Shown here one piece after another: positions 1-5,241 of a stretch of DNA of 5,241 nucleotides. Each line of letters starts with the position of its first letter. Position 1 is the stretch's first letter. This DNA is from Methylophilus sp. (GTDB lineage: Bacteria; Pseudomonadota; Gammaproteobacteria; Burkholderiales; Methylophilaceae), in the NCBI GenBank assembly GCA_027489475.1, contig JAIXZQ010000026.1, positions 1 through 5,241 of the forward strand, given 5' to 3'. Under the pieces are notes generated by a model. It searched no databases. It saw only the letters and a list, made by a program, of their open reading frames with translations, and had not been told where the DNA came from. Both the position numbers and the translations under genes were made by a program.

Positions 1-918
1 ACAGCTGCGGACAAAATCATCAAAATCGACGGTTCAAGCACCGTTTACCCGATTACTGAAGCTGTGGCTGAAGAGTTTCAGCGCGCCAAAGGCATCAAAG
101 TGACGGTTGGTGAATCAGGTACAGGGGGTGGATTTAAAAAATTCTGCCGCGGTGAAACGGATATTTCTGACGCATCTCGCCCTATTTCACAAAAAGAAAT
201 CGATGCCTGTAAAGAAGTCGGTGTGCAATTTATTGAATTGCCTATCGCCTACGATGCCCTGACTGTAGTGGTGAACAGCAAAAATGACTGGGTCAAACAA
301 ATTACCGTGGCTGAATTGAAAAAAATCTGGGAGCCGGGTTCAAAGGTGAAAAACTGGAAAGAAGTGAATGCGACGTATCCAGACAAAGCCATCAATCTGT
401 ATGGTCCAGGCACTGCGTCAGGCACTTTTGACTACTTTACTGAAGCTATTAACGGCAAAGCCAAGTCTAGCCGTACTGACTACACCCCATCTGAAGATGA
501 TAACGTGTTGGTACAAGGGGTTGCCGGTAACGTCGGCGGCATGGCGTACTTTGGCATGGCGTACTACCAAGAAAACACCGACAAACTGAAAGCCGTGCCC
601 GTGGTGACGAAAGACGGCAAAGCAGTATTGCCATCTCAAGCCACGGTCATGGATGGTACTTATCAGCCTTTGTCACGCCCTTTGTTTATTTACGTCAACG
701 CAACAGCTGCGGCGTTTAAACCAGAAGTCAAAGCGTTTGTGAATTTCTACTTAGAAAACGCCCCCGAACTGGTTAAAGAAGTGAAATATGTACCACTGCC
801 TAAAGAAGACTACGACGCAGTGAAAGCCCACTACAAGGCAATGAAACCAGGGACCGGCTTTAACGGTACGGCCGAAGTCGGCATCAAGATTACTGATTTG
901 TTATCCCGCATCAAGTAA
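1..918 (+). CDS. pstS: PstS, periplasmic phosphate-binding protein of the Pst ABC transporter (5' end outside window)
   Basis: PstS binds inorganic phosphate in the periplasm and delivers it to the PstC-PstA permease. The reading frame is open from base 1 to the TAA at 916-918, giving 305 visible residues. Visible residues 10-17 read DGSSTVYP, the N-terminal phosphate-contacting loop. Residues 39-45 read SGTGGGF, and 51-62 GETDISDASRPI, a conserved family block. Residues 137-144 carry GTASGTFD, the second-lobe phosphate loop. Cys49 and Cys70 could form a disulfide in the periplasm, which is inference. The visible part starts at about the mature N-terminus (AADKIIKIDG), so probably only the start codon and the signal peptide are missing. 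A GTG at 64 lies inside the conserved domain and is not the real start. The gene heads pstSCAB. A terminator follows 6 bases after the stop codon. The family call is secure; any Pho box for this gene would lie upstream, out of view. Confidence 0.96.
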   Translation, partial: TAADKIIKIDGSSTVYPITEAVAEEFQRAKGIKVTVGESGTGGGFKKFCRGETDISDASRPISQKEIDACKEVGVQFIELPIAYDALTVVVNSKNDWVKQITVAELKKIWEPGSKVKNWKEVNATYPDKAINLYGPGTASGTFDYFTEAINGKAKSSRTDYTPSEDDNVLVQGVAGNVGGMAYFGMAYYQENTDKLKAVPVVTKDGKAVLPSQATVMDGTYQPLSRPLFIYVNATAAAFKPEVKAFVNFYLENAPELVKEVKYVPLPKEDYDAVKAHYKAMKPGTGFNGTAEVGIKITDLLSRIK

Positions 919-924
919 TCTCAC

Positions 925-952
925 AACGGGGCAGCGATGCCCCGTTTTTTTT
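925..952 (+). terminator. Intrinsic terminator / attenuator between pstS and pstC
   Basis: There is a perfect 9-bp stem, AACGGGGCA (925-933) with TGCCCCGTT (938-946), closed by the four-base loop GCGA. That loop is a GNRA-type tetraloop, which is unusually stable in RNA. The run of eight Ts at 945-952 completes a classic Rho-independent terminator. It starts 6 bases after the pstS stop codon. As pstC follows in the same direction, it probably acts as a partial terminator and 3' stabiliser, giving more pstS message than pstCAB message. That role is inferred from position. Confidence 0.92.
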
Positions 953-960
953 CTCTATTG

Positions 961-981
961 ATTCAGCCCGCGCGGCTGAAT
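961..981. repeat. Inverted repeat (8-bp arms, 5-base loop) upstream of pstC
   Basis: ATTCAGCC (961-968) and GGCTGAAT (974-981) are perfect reverse complements around CGCGC. No T-run follows, so it is not a second terminator. It lies 8 bases after the T-run of the pstS terminator and 34 bases before the pstC start. It could be an RNA structure influencing decay or pstC translation, or a binding site for a dimeric regulator. Nothing in the sequence decides between these. An A/T-rich TAAAAT at 988-993 resembles a -10 hexamer, but no good -35 sits at the right distance. Confidence 0.6.
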
Positions 982-1015
982 ATCCGCTAAAATTCACCCC
1001 TGACGGAAAACCACA

Positions 1016-1957
1016 ATGGCGACTCAACTCATGCAAGCACCCGTGCAACTGACTATCAGCCCCCGTTTGGCCAAAAATATTCGGCGTAACGTAAAAGAAC
1101 GTGTCATCGAACTGATTCTGATGCTGGCCGCCCTAGTGGCCGTGGCAACGACTTTTGCCATTGTGGGAATTTTGTTATATGAGTCACTGAGTTTCTTTAA
1201 AACCGTCTCTGTGATTGATTTTTTTACCGATACGCAATGGACACCGTTATTTGAAGATGCGCATTACGGCATCATGCCCTTGGTGTCAGGCACCTTAACA
1301 ACTTCAGCCATTGCGCTGGCGGTGGCCGTGCCGATTGGCACTATTACTGCGATTTTTTTGTCTGAGTTTGCTTCACATAAAACGCGCGAAACCATTAAGC
1401 CGATTTTGGAACTGCTGGTAGGGGTGCCTACCGTGGTGTTTGGTTATTTTGCGCTGTTTTTTGTCACCCCGATGTTACAAAAAATCTACCCTGACCTGCC
1501 GAGCTTTAACATGCTAGGCGCCGGCATTGTGATGGGCGTGATGATTATCCCTTACATTGCCTCTTTGTCTGAAGATGCCATGCGAGCTGTGCCTATGAGC
1601 ATGCGTGAAGGGTCCTATGCCATGGGCGCAACGCGTTTTCAAACCGCCCTTAAAGTGGTGACGCCAGCTGCGGTCTCTGGCATTGTTGCAGCCTATATTT
1701 TAGCGATTTCACGTGCCGTGGGTGAAACCATGGTGGTAGCCATTGCCGCGGGTCAACAACCGAACTTGACCTTTAATCCCGTCGATAGCGCGGCCACCAT
1801 TACCGCCTATATTGTGCAGGTGGCCATGGGCGATTTGCCTCATGGTAGTGTGGGTTACCAGAGTATTTTTGCCGCAGGCTTGGTGCTGATGATTATGACT
1901 TTATCATTCAATGTCATAGGTCACTGGGTGCGTAAAAAATATCGCGAAAGTTATTAA
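1016..1957 (+). CDS. pstC: PstC, phosphate ABC transporter permease
   Basis: PstC is one of two inner-membrane permeases that form the phosphate channel with PstA. The protein has 313 residues, close to the usual family length. A basic cytoplasmic N-terminus precedes a first membrane helix at about 32-55. Further hydrophobic segments lie near 89-115, 130-152, 167-184, 218-245 and 281-305, giving the expected six. The EAA-type coupling loop that docks on PstB is at 198-219 (EGSYAMGATRFQ...). The RAVGETM block at 233-239 carries the charged Arg and Glu conserved in PstC and needed for transport in E. coli. The ATG at 1016 has only a weak GGA upstream (1005-1007); the next ATG, at 1031, has no better site and would shorten a plausible tail. 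The gap from pstS is 97 bases and holds a terminator and a hairpin, so pstC may be translated less than pstS. Confidence 0.96.
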   Translation: MATQLMQAPVQLTISPRLAKNIRRNVKERVIELILMLAALVAVATTFAIVGILLYESLSFFKTVSVIDFFTDTQWTPLFEDAHYGIMPLVSGTLTTSAIALAVAVPIGTITAIFLSEFASHKTRETIKPILELLVGVPTVVFGYFALFFVTPMLQKIYPDLPSFNMLGAGIVMGVMIIPYIASLSEDAMRAVPMSMREGSYAMGATRFQTALKVVTPAAVSGIVAAYILAISRAVGETMVVAIAAGQQPNLTFNPVDSAATITAYIVQVAMGDLPHGSVGYQSIFAAGLVLMIMTLSFNVIGHWVRKKYRESY

Positions 1958-1977
1958 TCCCCTCATGATTGCCAGCG

Positions 1978-1995
1978 CTGTCGTTAATCTGTCAT
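1978..1995 (+). promoter_or_regulatory. Pho box (PhoB-binding site) upstream of pstA
   Basis: The 18 bases CTGTCGTTAATCTGTCAT match the enterobacterial Pho box consensus CTGTCATAWAWCTGTCAY at 16 positions. The two CTGTC units start at 1978 and 1989, exactly 11 bases apart, one helical turn, as PhoB dimers require. The second half-site CTGTCAT is perfect and the linker is A/T-rich. The site lies in the 90-base pstC-pstA gap, 20 bases after the pstC stop codon and 52 bases before the pstA start. PhoB binding here is inferred from consensus and spacing. Confidence 0.8.
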
Positions 1996-2005
1996 ACAGA
2001 GCCGC

Positions 2006-2014
2006 TACGATAAT
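2006..2014 (+). promoter_or_regulatory. Candidate -10 element of a PhoB-dependent pstA promoter
   Basis: TACGAT (2006-2011) starts 10 bases after the end of the Pho box, the same spacing as between Pho box and -10 in the E. coli pstS and phoA promoters as I recall them. An overlapping GATAAT (2009-2014) matches TATAAT at 5 of 6 positions but sits 3 bases further away. As in other PhoB promoters, there is no good -35, because the Pho box occupies that place. Transcription would begin near 2018-2022, leaving a leader of about 26-30 bases before the ATG at 2048. Confidence 0.55.
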
Positions 2015-2047
2015 GACGTGCATCAGGGAGATAAAGAAAGCATAACC

Positions 2048-2986
2048 ATGGAACATAAAGCCTCCGTTCTTGAAAATCTGGCCGACGTCCGCGCCATGAT
2101 TAAACGCCATAAACGCAATGATTCAGTGTTTGCTGTGATTGGCTTGATTTGCCTGATGCTGGGTCTGATCACCCTGATGTTGTTGTTCTGGCAATTGATT
2201 GCGGATGGCTATCCAAAATTTACGCTGGACTTTTTAAGTGAGTTTCCTTCCCGTCGTGCCGGTAAAGCAGGCTTATTATCCGCTTGGGTGGGCTCTGTTC
2301 TGGTCATGACTGTGACGTTTATTACGGCTGTACCCGTGGGTGTGGCAGCAGGCTTGTATCTTGAAGAATATGCGCCCAAAAACTGGTTTACCGACCTGAT
2401 TGAAATTAACGTTTCTAATTTGGCCGGCGTACCCTCTATCATCTATGGTTTGCTGGCACTGGGACTGTTTGTGTATATCCTAGATTTTGGTCAGAGCATA
2501 CTCACGGCCGGGTTGACCTTGGGCCTGTTGATTTTGCCGATTGTCATTGTCTCCACCCGCGAGGCGATTCGTGCAATTCCTGTGTCTATTCGTGAAGCGG
2601 CGTACGGCGTGGGGGCAACCAAATGGCAAGTGGTCTATGACCACGTGTTTAAATATTCTTATGGCGGCATTCTCACCGGCATCATTATCGGCATGGCCCG
2701 TGCACTGGGTGAAACAGCCCCCATCATTACCATTGGTGCACTGACGTTTATTGCCTTTTTGCCGCCCAGCCCCATCACGATGGAACCGCCTTTTTTAAAC
2801 TTTGAGTGGCTGTCATCCGGGTTTACGGTGATGCCGATTCAAATGTTTAACTGGCTATCCCGTCCAGACCATGCGTTTCACATCAATGCCGCCGCCACAG
2901 GGGCCTTAATTATTGTCGTCACCCTGTTGATGAACGGCACGGCAATCTGGTTACGCTACAGAATTCGTAAAAATATTAAATGGTAA
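2048..2986 (+). CDS. pstA: PstA, phosphate ABC transporter permease
   Basis: PstA is the second channel subunit of the inner-membrane phosphate transporter. With the ATG at 2048 the protein has 312 residues. A hydrophilic, charged N-terminus of about 26 residues precedes the first helix (27-52). Other hydrophobic segments are near 77-103, 125-146, 150-169, 204-238 and 285-304. The EAA-type coupling motif [12 protein letters not shown] is at 183-194, and the RALGETAP block at 218-225 carries the conserved Arg of PstA channels. A GTG at 2018 would add ten residues, but it has no ribosome site and lies at the predicted transcription start, so ATG 2048 is preferred. The ribosome site is poor: GGGAG at 2026-2030 is 17 bases away and a purine run (2033-2040) is nearer. 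A Pho box lies just upstream; pstB follows after 22 bases. Confidence 0.95.
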   Translation: MEHKASVLENLADVRAMIKRHKRNDSVFAVIGLICLMLGLITLMLLFWQLIADGYPKFTLDFLSEFPSRRAGKAGLLSAWVGSVLVMTVTFITAVPVGVAAGLYLEEYAPKNWFTDLIEINVSNLAGVPSIIYGLLALGLFVYILDFGQSILTAGLTLGLLILPIVIVSTREAIRAIPVSIREAAYGVGATKWQVVYDHVFKYSYGGILTGIIIGMARALGETAPIITIGALTFIAFLPPSPITMEPPFLNFEWLSSGFTVMPIQMFNWLSRPDHAFHINAAATGALIIVVTLLMNGTAIWLRYRIRKNIKW

Positions 2987-3008
2987 AGCCAACACATACA
3001 GGATAACT

Positions 3009-3788
3009 ATGGCCACAGTCACCACCCCTATTAAAGCCGAAGCCCGCGACCTGAATTTCTTTTACAGCAACGGTGCACGTGCGCTCAAAGGCATCACCAT
3101 GCCGTTGTATGAAAACAAAATCACTGCGCTGATTGGCCCATCCGGCTGCGGTAAGTCAACGTTTTTGCGCTGTTTTAATCGCATGCATGATTTGTACCCT
3201 GGCAACCAGTACCAAGGCCAGATTGTGATGCACCCAGACAATACCAATGTGCTGGACCAGGGCGTAGACCCCATTGAAGTGCGTATGCGCATAAGCATGG
3301 TGTTTCAAAAACCTAACCCGTTTCCTAAATCCATTTATGAAAACGTGGCCTATGGCTTGCGCGTGCGTGGTGAAAACAACAAACGTATTATGGATGATAA
3401 GGTTGAAGAAGCGCTAAAAGGGGCTGCCCTGTGGAACGAGGTCAAAGACCGTTTGCATGATCTGGCATTTAACCTGTCCGGCGGCCAACAACAGCGTTTA
3501 TGTATTGCACGCGCACTGGCCACCGACCCTGAAATCATGGTGTTTGACGAACCGACATCGGCGCTGGACCCGATAGCTACCGCGAACATTGAAGAGCTGA
3601 TGGTGGAGTTGCGCAGTAAGCTGACCATTTTGGTGGTGACGCACAATATGCAACAAGCGGCACGTGTCTCTGATTACACCGCCTATATGTATTTAGGTGA
3701 GTTAATTGAATACGACGACACCGACAAAATCTTTACCAATCCTAGCCGTAAAGAGACTGAGGACTACATCACAGGTAAATTTGGATAG
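3009..3788 (+). CDS. pstB: PstB, phosphate ABC transporter ATPase
   Basis: PstB hydrolyses ATP at the cytoplasmic face to drive phosphate import through PstC-PstA. The protein has 259 residues, against about 257 in E. coli. All nucleotide-binding motifs are intact: Walker [10 protein letters not shown] at 43-51, Q-loop Gln100 in [14 protein letters not shown] signature LSGGQQQR at 156-163, Walker B IMVFDEP at 176-182 with Glu181 as catalytic base, D-loop SALD (184-187) and switch His212 in VVTHNM. The blocks [12 protein letters not shown] (101-112) and [15 protein letters not shown] are typical of PstB rather than of other importers. The ATG at 3009 has a good ribosome site, AGGA at 3000-3003, five bases ahead. 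It is the last gene of the operon here; a terminator starts 24 bases after the TAG stop, and no phoU follows. Confidence 0.98.
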   Translation: MATVTTPIKAEARDLNFFYSNGARALKGITMPLYENKITALIGPSGCGKSTFLRCFNRMHDLYPGNQYQGQIVMHPDNTNVLDQGVDPIEVRMRISMVFQKPNPFPKSIYENVAYGLRVRGENNKRIMDDKVEEALKGAALWNEVKDRLHDLAFNLSGGQQQRLCIARALATDPEIMVFDEPTSALDPIATANIEELMVELRSKLTILVVTHNMQQAARVSDYTAYMYLGELIEYDDTDKIFTNPSRKETEDYITGKFG

Positions 3789-3811
3789 TCCCAAAATCAT
3801 GGTTACATAAC

Positions 3812-3837
3812 AAAAGCCGCTCTTTGAGCGGCTTTTT
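3812..3837. terminator. Intrinsic terminator closing the pst operon, possibly bidirectional
   Basis: A perfect 11-bp stem, AAAAGCCGCTC (3812-3822) with GAGCGGCTTTT (3826-3836), is closed by TTT. Five Ts at 3833-3837 follow on the + strand, so it should stop transcription from pstB. The four As at 3812-3815 give a shorter U-run on the other strand. The convergent - strand gene ends at 3880, 43 bases away, so the hairpin may terminate that transcript as well. It should be stronger for the + strand. Confidence 0.9.
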
Positions 3838-3879
3838 GTTTCCCCCTGCATCGCGCGCAAGGAGGAGATAACATAACGA

Positions 3880-4245
3880 CTAAGCGCGACGCAAACCAGG
3901 CTCTAGCACAAAATATTGCGGTTGCAAGGCGGCCAAAGGGGCTTTCAACTTTTCGATTTCGGCGGCTGGCGCATGAATCTCCAGACGCGTCAGTTTAGCC
4001 AATTGCAAGGCCTGACCCAGCGGTTCGGCCACATTGTCCAGATGCGCCAAAATCGCTTCTGCATTGACATAGCCCTCACGACAGTGGGCAGTGGTGCCAT
4101 TAAACGAAAATGCATAATGCAGACACCCTGCCTCTTGACGGGTCTTTTCGACAAATTGTGGGCCTAAGGCTTTAAATGCGGCCAGATTGGCTTCGGGGAC
4201 CTCAAAGTAGGGGACCAAGGTACAGCAGGTATCGGGTTGAAACAT
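3880..4245 (-). CDS. Small dimeric alpha/beta-barrel (ABM-like) protein, function unknown
   Basis: The protein has 121 residues with no signal peptide or membrane helix, so it is probably cytoplasmic. It resembles the antibiotic-biosynthesis-monooxygenase (ABM) type of dimeric ferredoxin-like barrel: an early strand (9-16), a helix around 20-37, then EAGCLHYAFSFNG (38-50), AHCREGYVNAEAILAHL (53-69) and a later strand near 85-91. The pattern of Gly-Cys-x-His-Tyr followed by R-E-G-Y and a helix with His68 is typical of ABM-like proteins. ABM members include quinol oxygenases and heme-degrading enzymes, but many have no known reaction, and I cannot assign one. The C-terminal 30 residues (92-121) go beyond the core fold. 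Cysteines are at 7, 8, 41 and 55. The start is set by AGGAGAG 7 bases upstream; an upstream in-frame TTG at 4326 lacks a comparable site. It lies 130 bases downstream of the glycosyltransferase gene and converges on pstB. Confidence 0.8.
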   Translation of the reverse strand: MFQPDTCCTLVPYFEVPEANLAAFKALGPQFVEKTRQEAGCLHYAFSFNGTTAHCREGYVNAEAILAHLDNVAEPLGQALQLAKLTRLEIHAPAAEIEKLKAPLAALQPQYFVLEPGLRRA

Positions 4246-4252
4246 CGGTGAA

Positions 4253-4259
4253 CTCTCCT
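4253..4259 (-). promoter_or_regulatory. Ribosome binding site deciding the start of the ABM-like gene
   Basis: On the - strand the sequence AGGAGAG lies 7 bases before the ATG at 4245-4243. It is a strong Shine-Dalgarno match and favours the 121-residue protein over a longer reading from the in-frame TTG at 4326, whose extra 27 residues do not look like part of the domain. Confidence 0.85.
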
Positions 4260-4287
4260 GAAATAAATCACACTTGTCTGAATGCAA

Positions 4288-4312
4288 GCCTGCCAGCATG
4301 ATGACGGCAGGC
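4288..4312. repeat. Inverted repeat centred on the candidate -10 of the ABM-like gene
   Basis: GCCTGCC (4288-4294) and GGCAGGC (4306-4312) are perfect reverse complements separated by 11 bases. A further GCCTGC lies at 4327-4332, within a direct repeat of CAAGCCTGC (4285-4293 and 4324-4332). No T-run follows on either strand, so it is not a terminator. Its position around a promoter would suit an operator for a dimeric regulator, but an RNA hairpin in a read-through transcript is equally possible. Confidence 0.5.
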
Positions 4313-4326
4313 CAGCAAGACGTCAA
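4298..4326 (-). promoter_or_regulatory. Candidate sigma70 promoter for the ABM-like gene
   Basis: On the - strand, TTGACG (4326-4321) matches the -35 consensus at 5 of 6 positions. After a 17-base spacer, CATCAT (4303-4298) matches the -10 at 4 of 6. Transcription would start near 4291, about 45 bases before the ATG. The ideal spacing supports it; the weak -10 is against it. The promoter would let this gene be expressed apart from the glycosyltransferase gene upstream. Confidence 0.35.
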
Positions 4327-4375
4327 GCCTGCTTATTAAGGGCATCCGCACGATTTGTGTTGAAAACTGCCCCCC

Positions 4376-5241
4376 TTATGCTGGCGAGGGCGCCAACTGG
4401 GCAGAAGCATTGCACACGTGTTGATACCGCTCTATCAAGCGCAGTGCCTGTGCGTCACTGGACCACACCTGCTCGACATAGCGTTTGCCTTGTTGACCAA
4501 TGCGCTCACGTAAAGCGCGGTCTATAAGCAAGGTCTGCACTTGTTCGGCAAAATGCAACACATCGTCTTGCGCAATCAATGCGCCCTGCTCTTGGCGCAA
4601 AATAGAAGCGGTGCCTAATTCAGCAATGGCCACCACAGGCGTGCTTTGCGCCATGGCCTCCAGCAAAACCAAGCCCTGTGTTTCGCTCTTAGAGGCGAAC
4701 ACAAAAATATCGGCGGCCTGATAGGCGGCATTGAGGCCCAGCGTGCGGTCTAGATAGCCGAGAAACAGGACATGCGACTGTAGGCCTTTGTCACGTGCAG
4801 ACTTTTTGAGCATGGCCTCGGCCGGGCCTTCACCAGTGATGACCAGCAATACATCGGGGTGGTCTTGTATCACCAATGACAGCATTTCGAGTAAAAACTG
4901 GATATTCTTTTCGTGCGCCACGCGGCCGACAAACAGCAGCATGGGCCGTTGCGGTGCAATACCATATTGTCGCCTAAAGGCTAGACCATCACCGGGCACA
5001 AAACGCGAGGCGTCTAGCCCAGTCGGGATGACGCTGATCGGCGTAGTGACGCCATACTCTTGTAACACGGCTTGCATCTGTGCGGACGGCGAAACGACCA
5101 TATCCACTTGTTGGCACTGTCGACGCGACACCCAACGGGCAATACCTACTGCTGTGGCACGCGGCACCCACGGCAGATAGTGATGCATATAATCTTCAAA
5201 AAACGTGTGGTAGGTTTCAACGACCGGCACCTGTAAGCGCT
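4376..5241 (-). CDS. Family 4 (GT-B) glycosyltransferase, N-terminal part outside window
   Basis: The enzyme should transfer a sugar from a nucleotide-sugar donor with retention of configuration; acceptor and sugar cannot be read from the sequence. The frame is open to the right edge, giving 287 visible residues and a TAA stop. Roughly the first 100-120 residues are missing, judging from usual lengths near 400. Visible residues 12-21, TFFEDYMHHY, belong to the end of the N-terminal acceptor lobe, in a form typical of lipid-directed GT4 enzymes (diacylglycerol glucosyltransferase or mannosyltransferase relatives). The donor lobe has VIPTGLD (70-76), FVGRVAHEKN (103-112, with phosphate-binding Arg106 and Lys111), ITGEGP (134-139), FLGYLDR (159-165) and the EX7E motif at Glu186/Glu194 in SETQGLVLLEAM. 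A GTG at 5230 lies inside the conserved block and is not the start. No convincing terminator follows the stop codon. A membrane glycolipid product is a guess. Confidence 0.93.
   Translation of the reverse strand, partial: RLQVPVVETYHTFFEDYMHHYLPWVPRATAVGIARWVSRRQCQQVDMVVSPSAQMQAVLQEYGVTTPISVIPTGLDASRFVPGDGLAFRRQYGIAPQRPMLLFVGRVAHEKNIQFLLEMLSLVIQDHPDVLLVITGEGPAEAMLKKSARDKGLQSHVLFLGYLDRTLGLNAAYQAADIFVFASKSETQGLVLLEAMAQSTPVVAIAELGTASILRQEQGALIAQDDVLHFAEQVQTLLIDRALRERIGQQGKRYVEQVWSSDAQALRLIERYQHVCNASAQLAPSPA

Noticed and set aside
976..993. Possible Pho box upstream of pstC (CTGAATATCCGCTAAAAT)
   Set aside because: Two CT-starting units are 11 bases apart, but fewer than half of the consensus positions match and neither unit has CTGTC.
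2018..2047. GTG at 2018 as an alternative pstA start
   Set aside because: It has no ribosome site, lies at the predicted transcription start and would add ten hydrophilic residues of no clear use. ATG 2048 fits better, although its own ribosome site is weak.
2810..2816. CTGTCAT half-site inside the pstA coding region
   Set aside because: No second CTGTC lies 11 bases to either side, and the bases encode a plain part of PstA. A single 7-base match is expected by chance.
3350..3646. A 98-codon open frame on the - strand inside pstB
   Set aside because: It overlaps the ABC signature and Walker B region of an intact pstB and shows no recognisable domain.
3859..3865. Perfect Shine-Dalgarno sequence AAGGAGG on the + strand after the pstB terminator
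   Set aside because: No ATG, GTG or TTG lies at a usable distance downstream. The next + strand frame (from a TTG at 3916) is antisense to the ABM-like gene and resembles nothing. It is probably chance within the 3' flank of the - strand gene.
4320..4375. Possible terminator after the glycosyltransferase
   Set aside because: GGGCA and TGCCC can pair on the - strand, but only five bases long around a loop of more than 20 bases and without a proper U-run.
4788..5180. A 130-codon open frame on the + strand opposite the glycosyltransferase
   Set aside because: It is fully antisense to a gene with clear GT4 motifs, and its composition (rich in Ser, Cys and Arg) is typical of a shadow frame.

Overview
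The window is a stretch of proteobacterial chromosome carrying most of a high-affinity phosphate uptake operon, followed by two unrelated genes on the opposite strand. The Pst proteins, an 18-base PhoB-type Pho box matching the enterobacterial consensus at 16 of 18 positions, and compact spacing with strong hairpin terminators all point to Proteobacteria. A betaproteobacterium, possibly a methylotroph of the Methylophilaceae type, is my impression from protein wording only. I cannot test it here.

Left part, + strand (1-3788): pstS (5' end outside the window), pstC, pstA and pstB encode the periplasmic phosphate-binding protein, two membrane permeases and the ATPase of the Pst ABC transporter. 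PstS captures phosphate in the periplasm and hands it to the PstC-PstA channel. The PstB dimer powers import. A strong intrinsic terminator after pstS (925-952) probably limits read-through, so that more binding protein than membrane complex is made. A second, terminator-less hairpin follows at 961-981. The 90-base gap between pstC and pstA holds a near-consensus Pho box (1978-1995) with a -10-like hexamer exactly 10 bases downstream, so pstA-pstB probably has its own phosphate-starvation promoter. A hairpin terminator (3812-3837) closes the operon directly after pstB. No phoU lies between pstB and this terminator.

Right part, - strand (3880-5241): reading leftward, a family 4 glycosyltransferase (N-terminal part outside the window) is followed, after a 130-base gap, by a small protein that looks like a dimeric alpha/beta-barrel (ABM-type) protein. 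That gap contains a plausible sigma70 promoter whose -10 lies in the centre of an inverted repeat, a layout that would suit an operator. The small gene converges on pstB, and the terminator between them may serve both strands.

I found no tRNA, rRNA, CRISPR array, insertion sequence or clearly novel system. The most interesting points are the internal Pho box, the absent phoU and the regulatory layout ahead of the small - strand gene.
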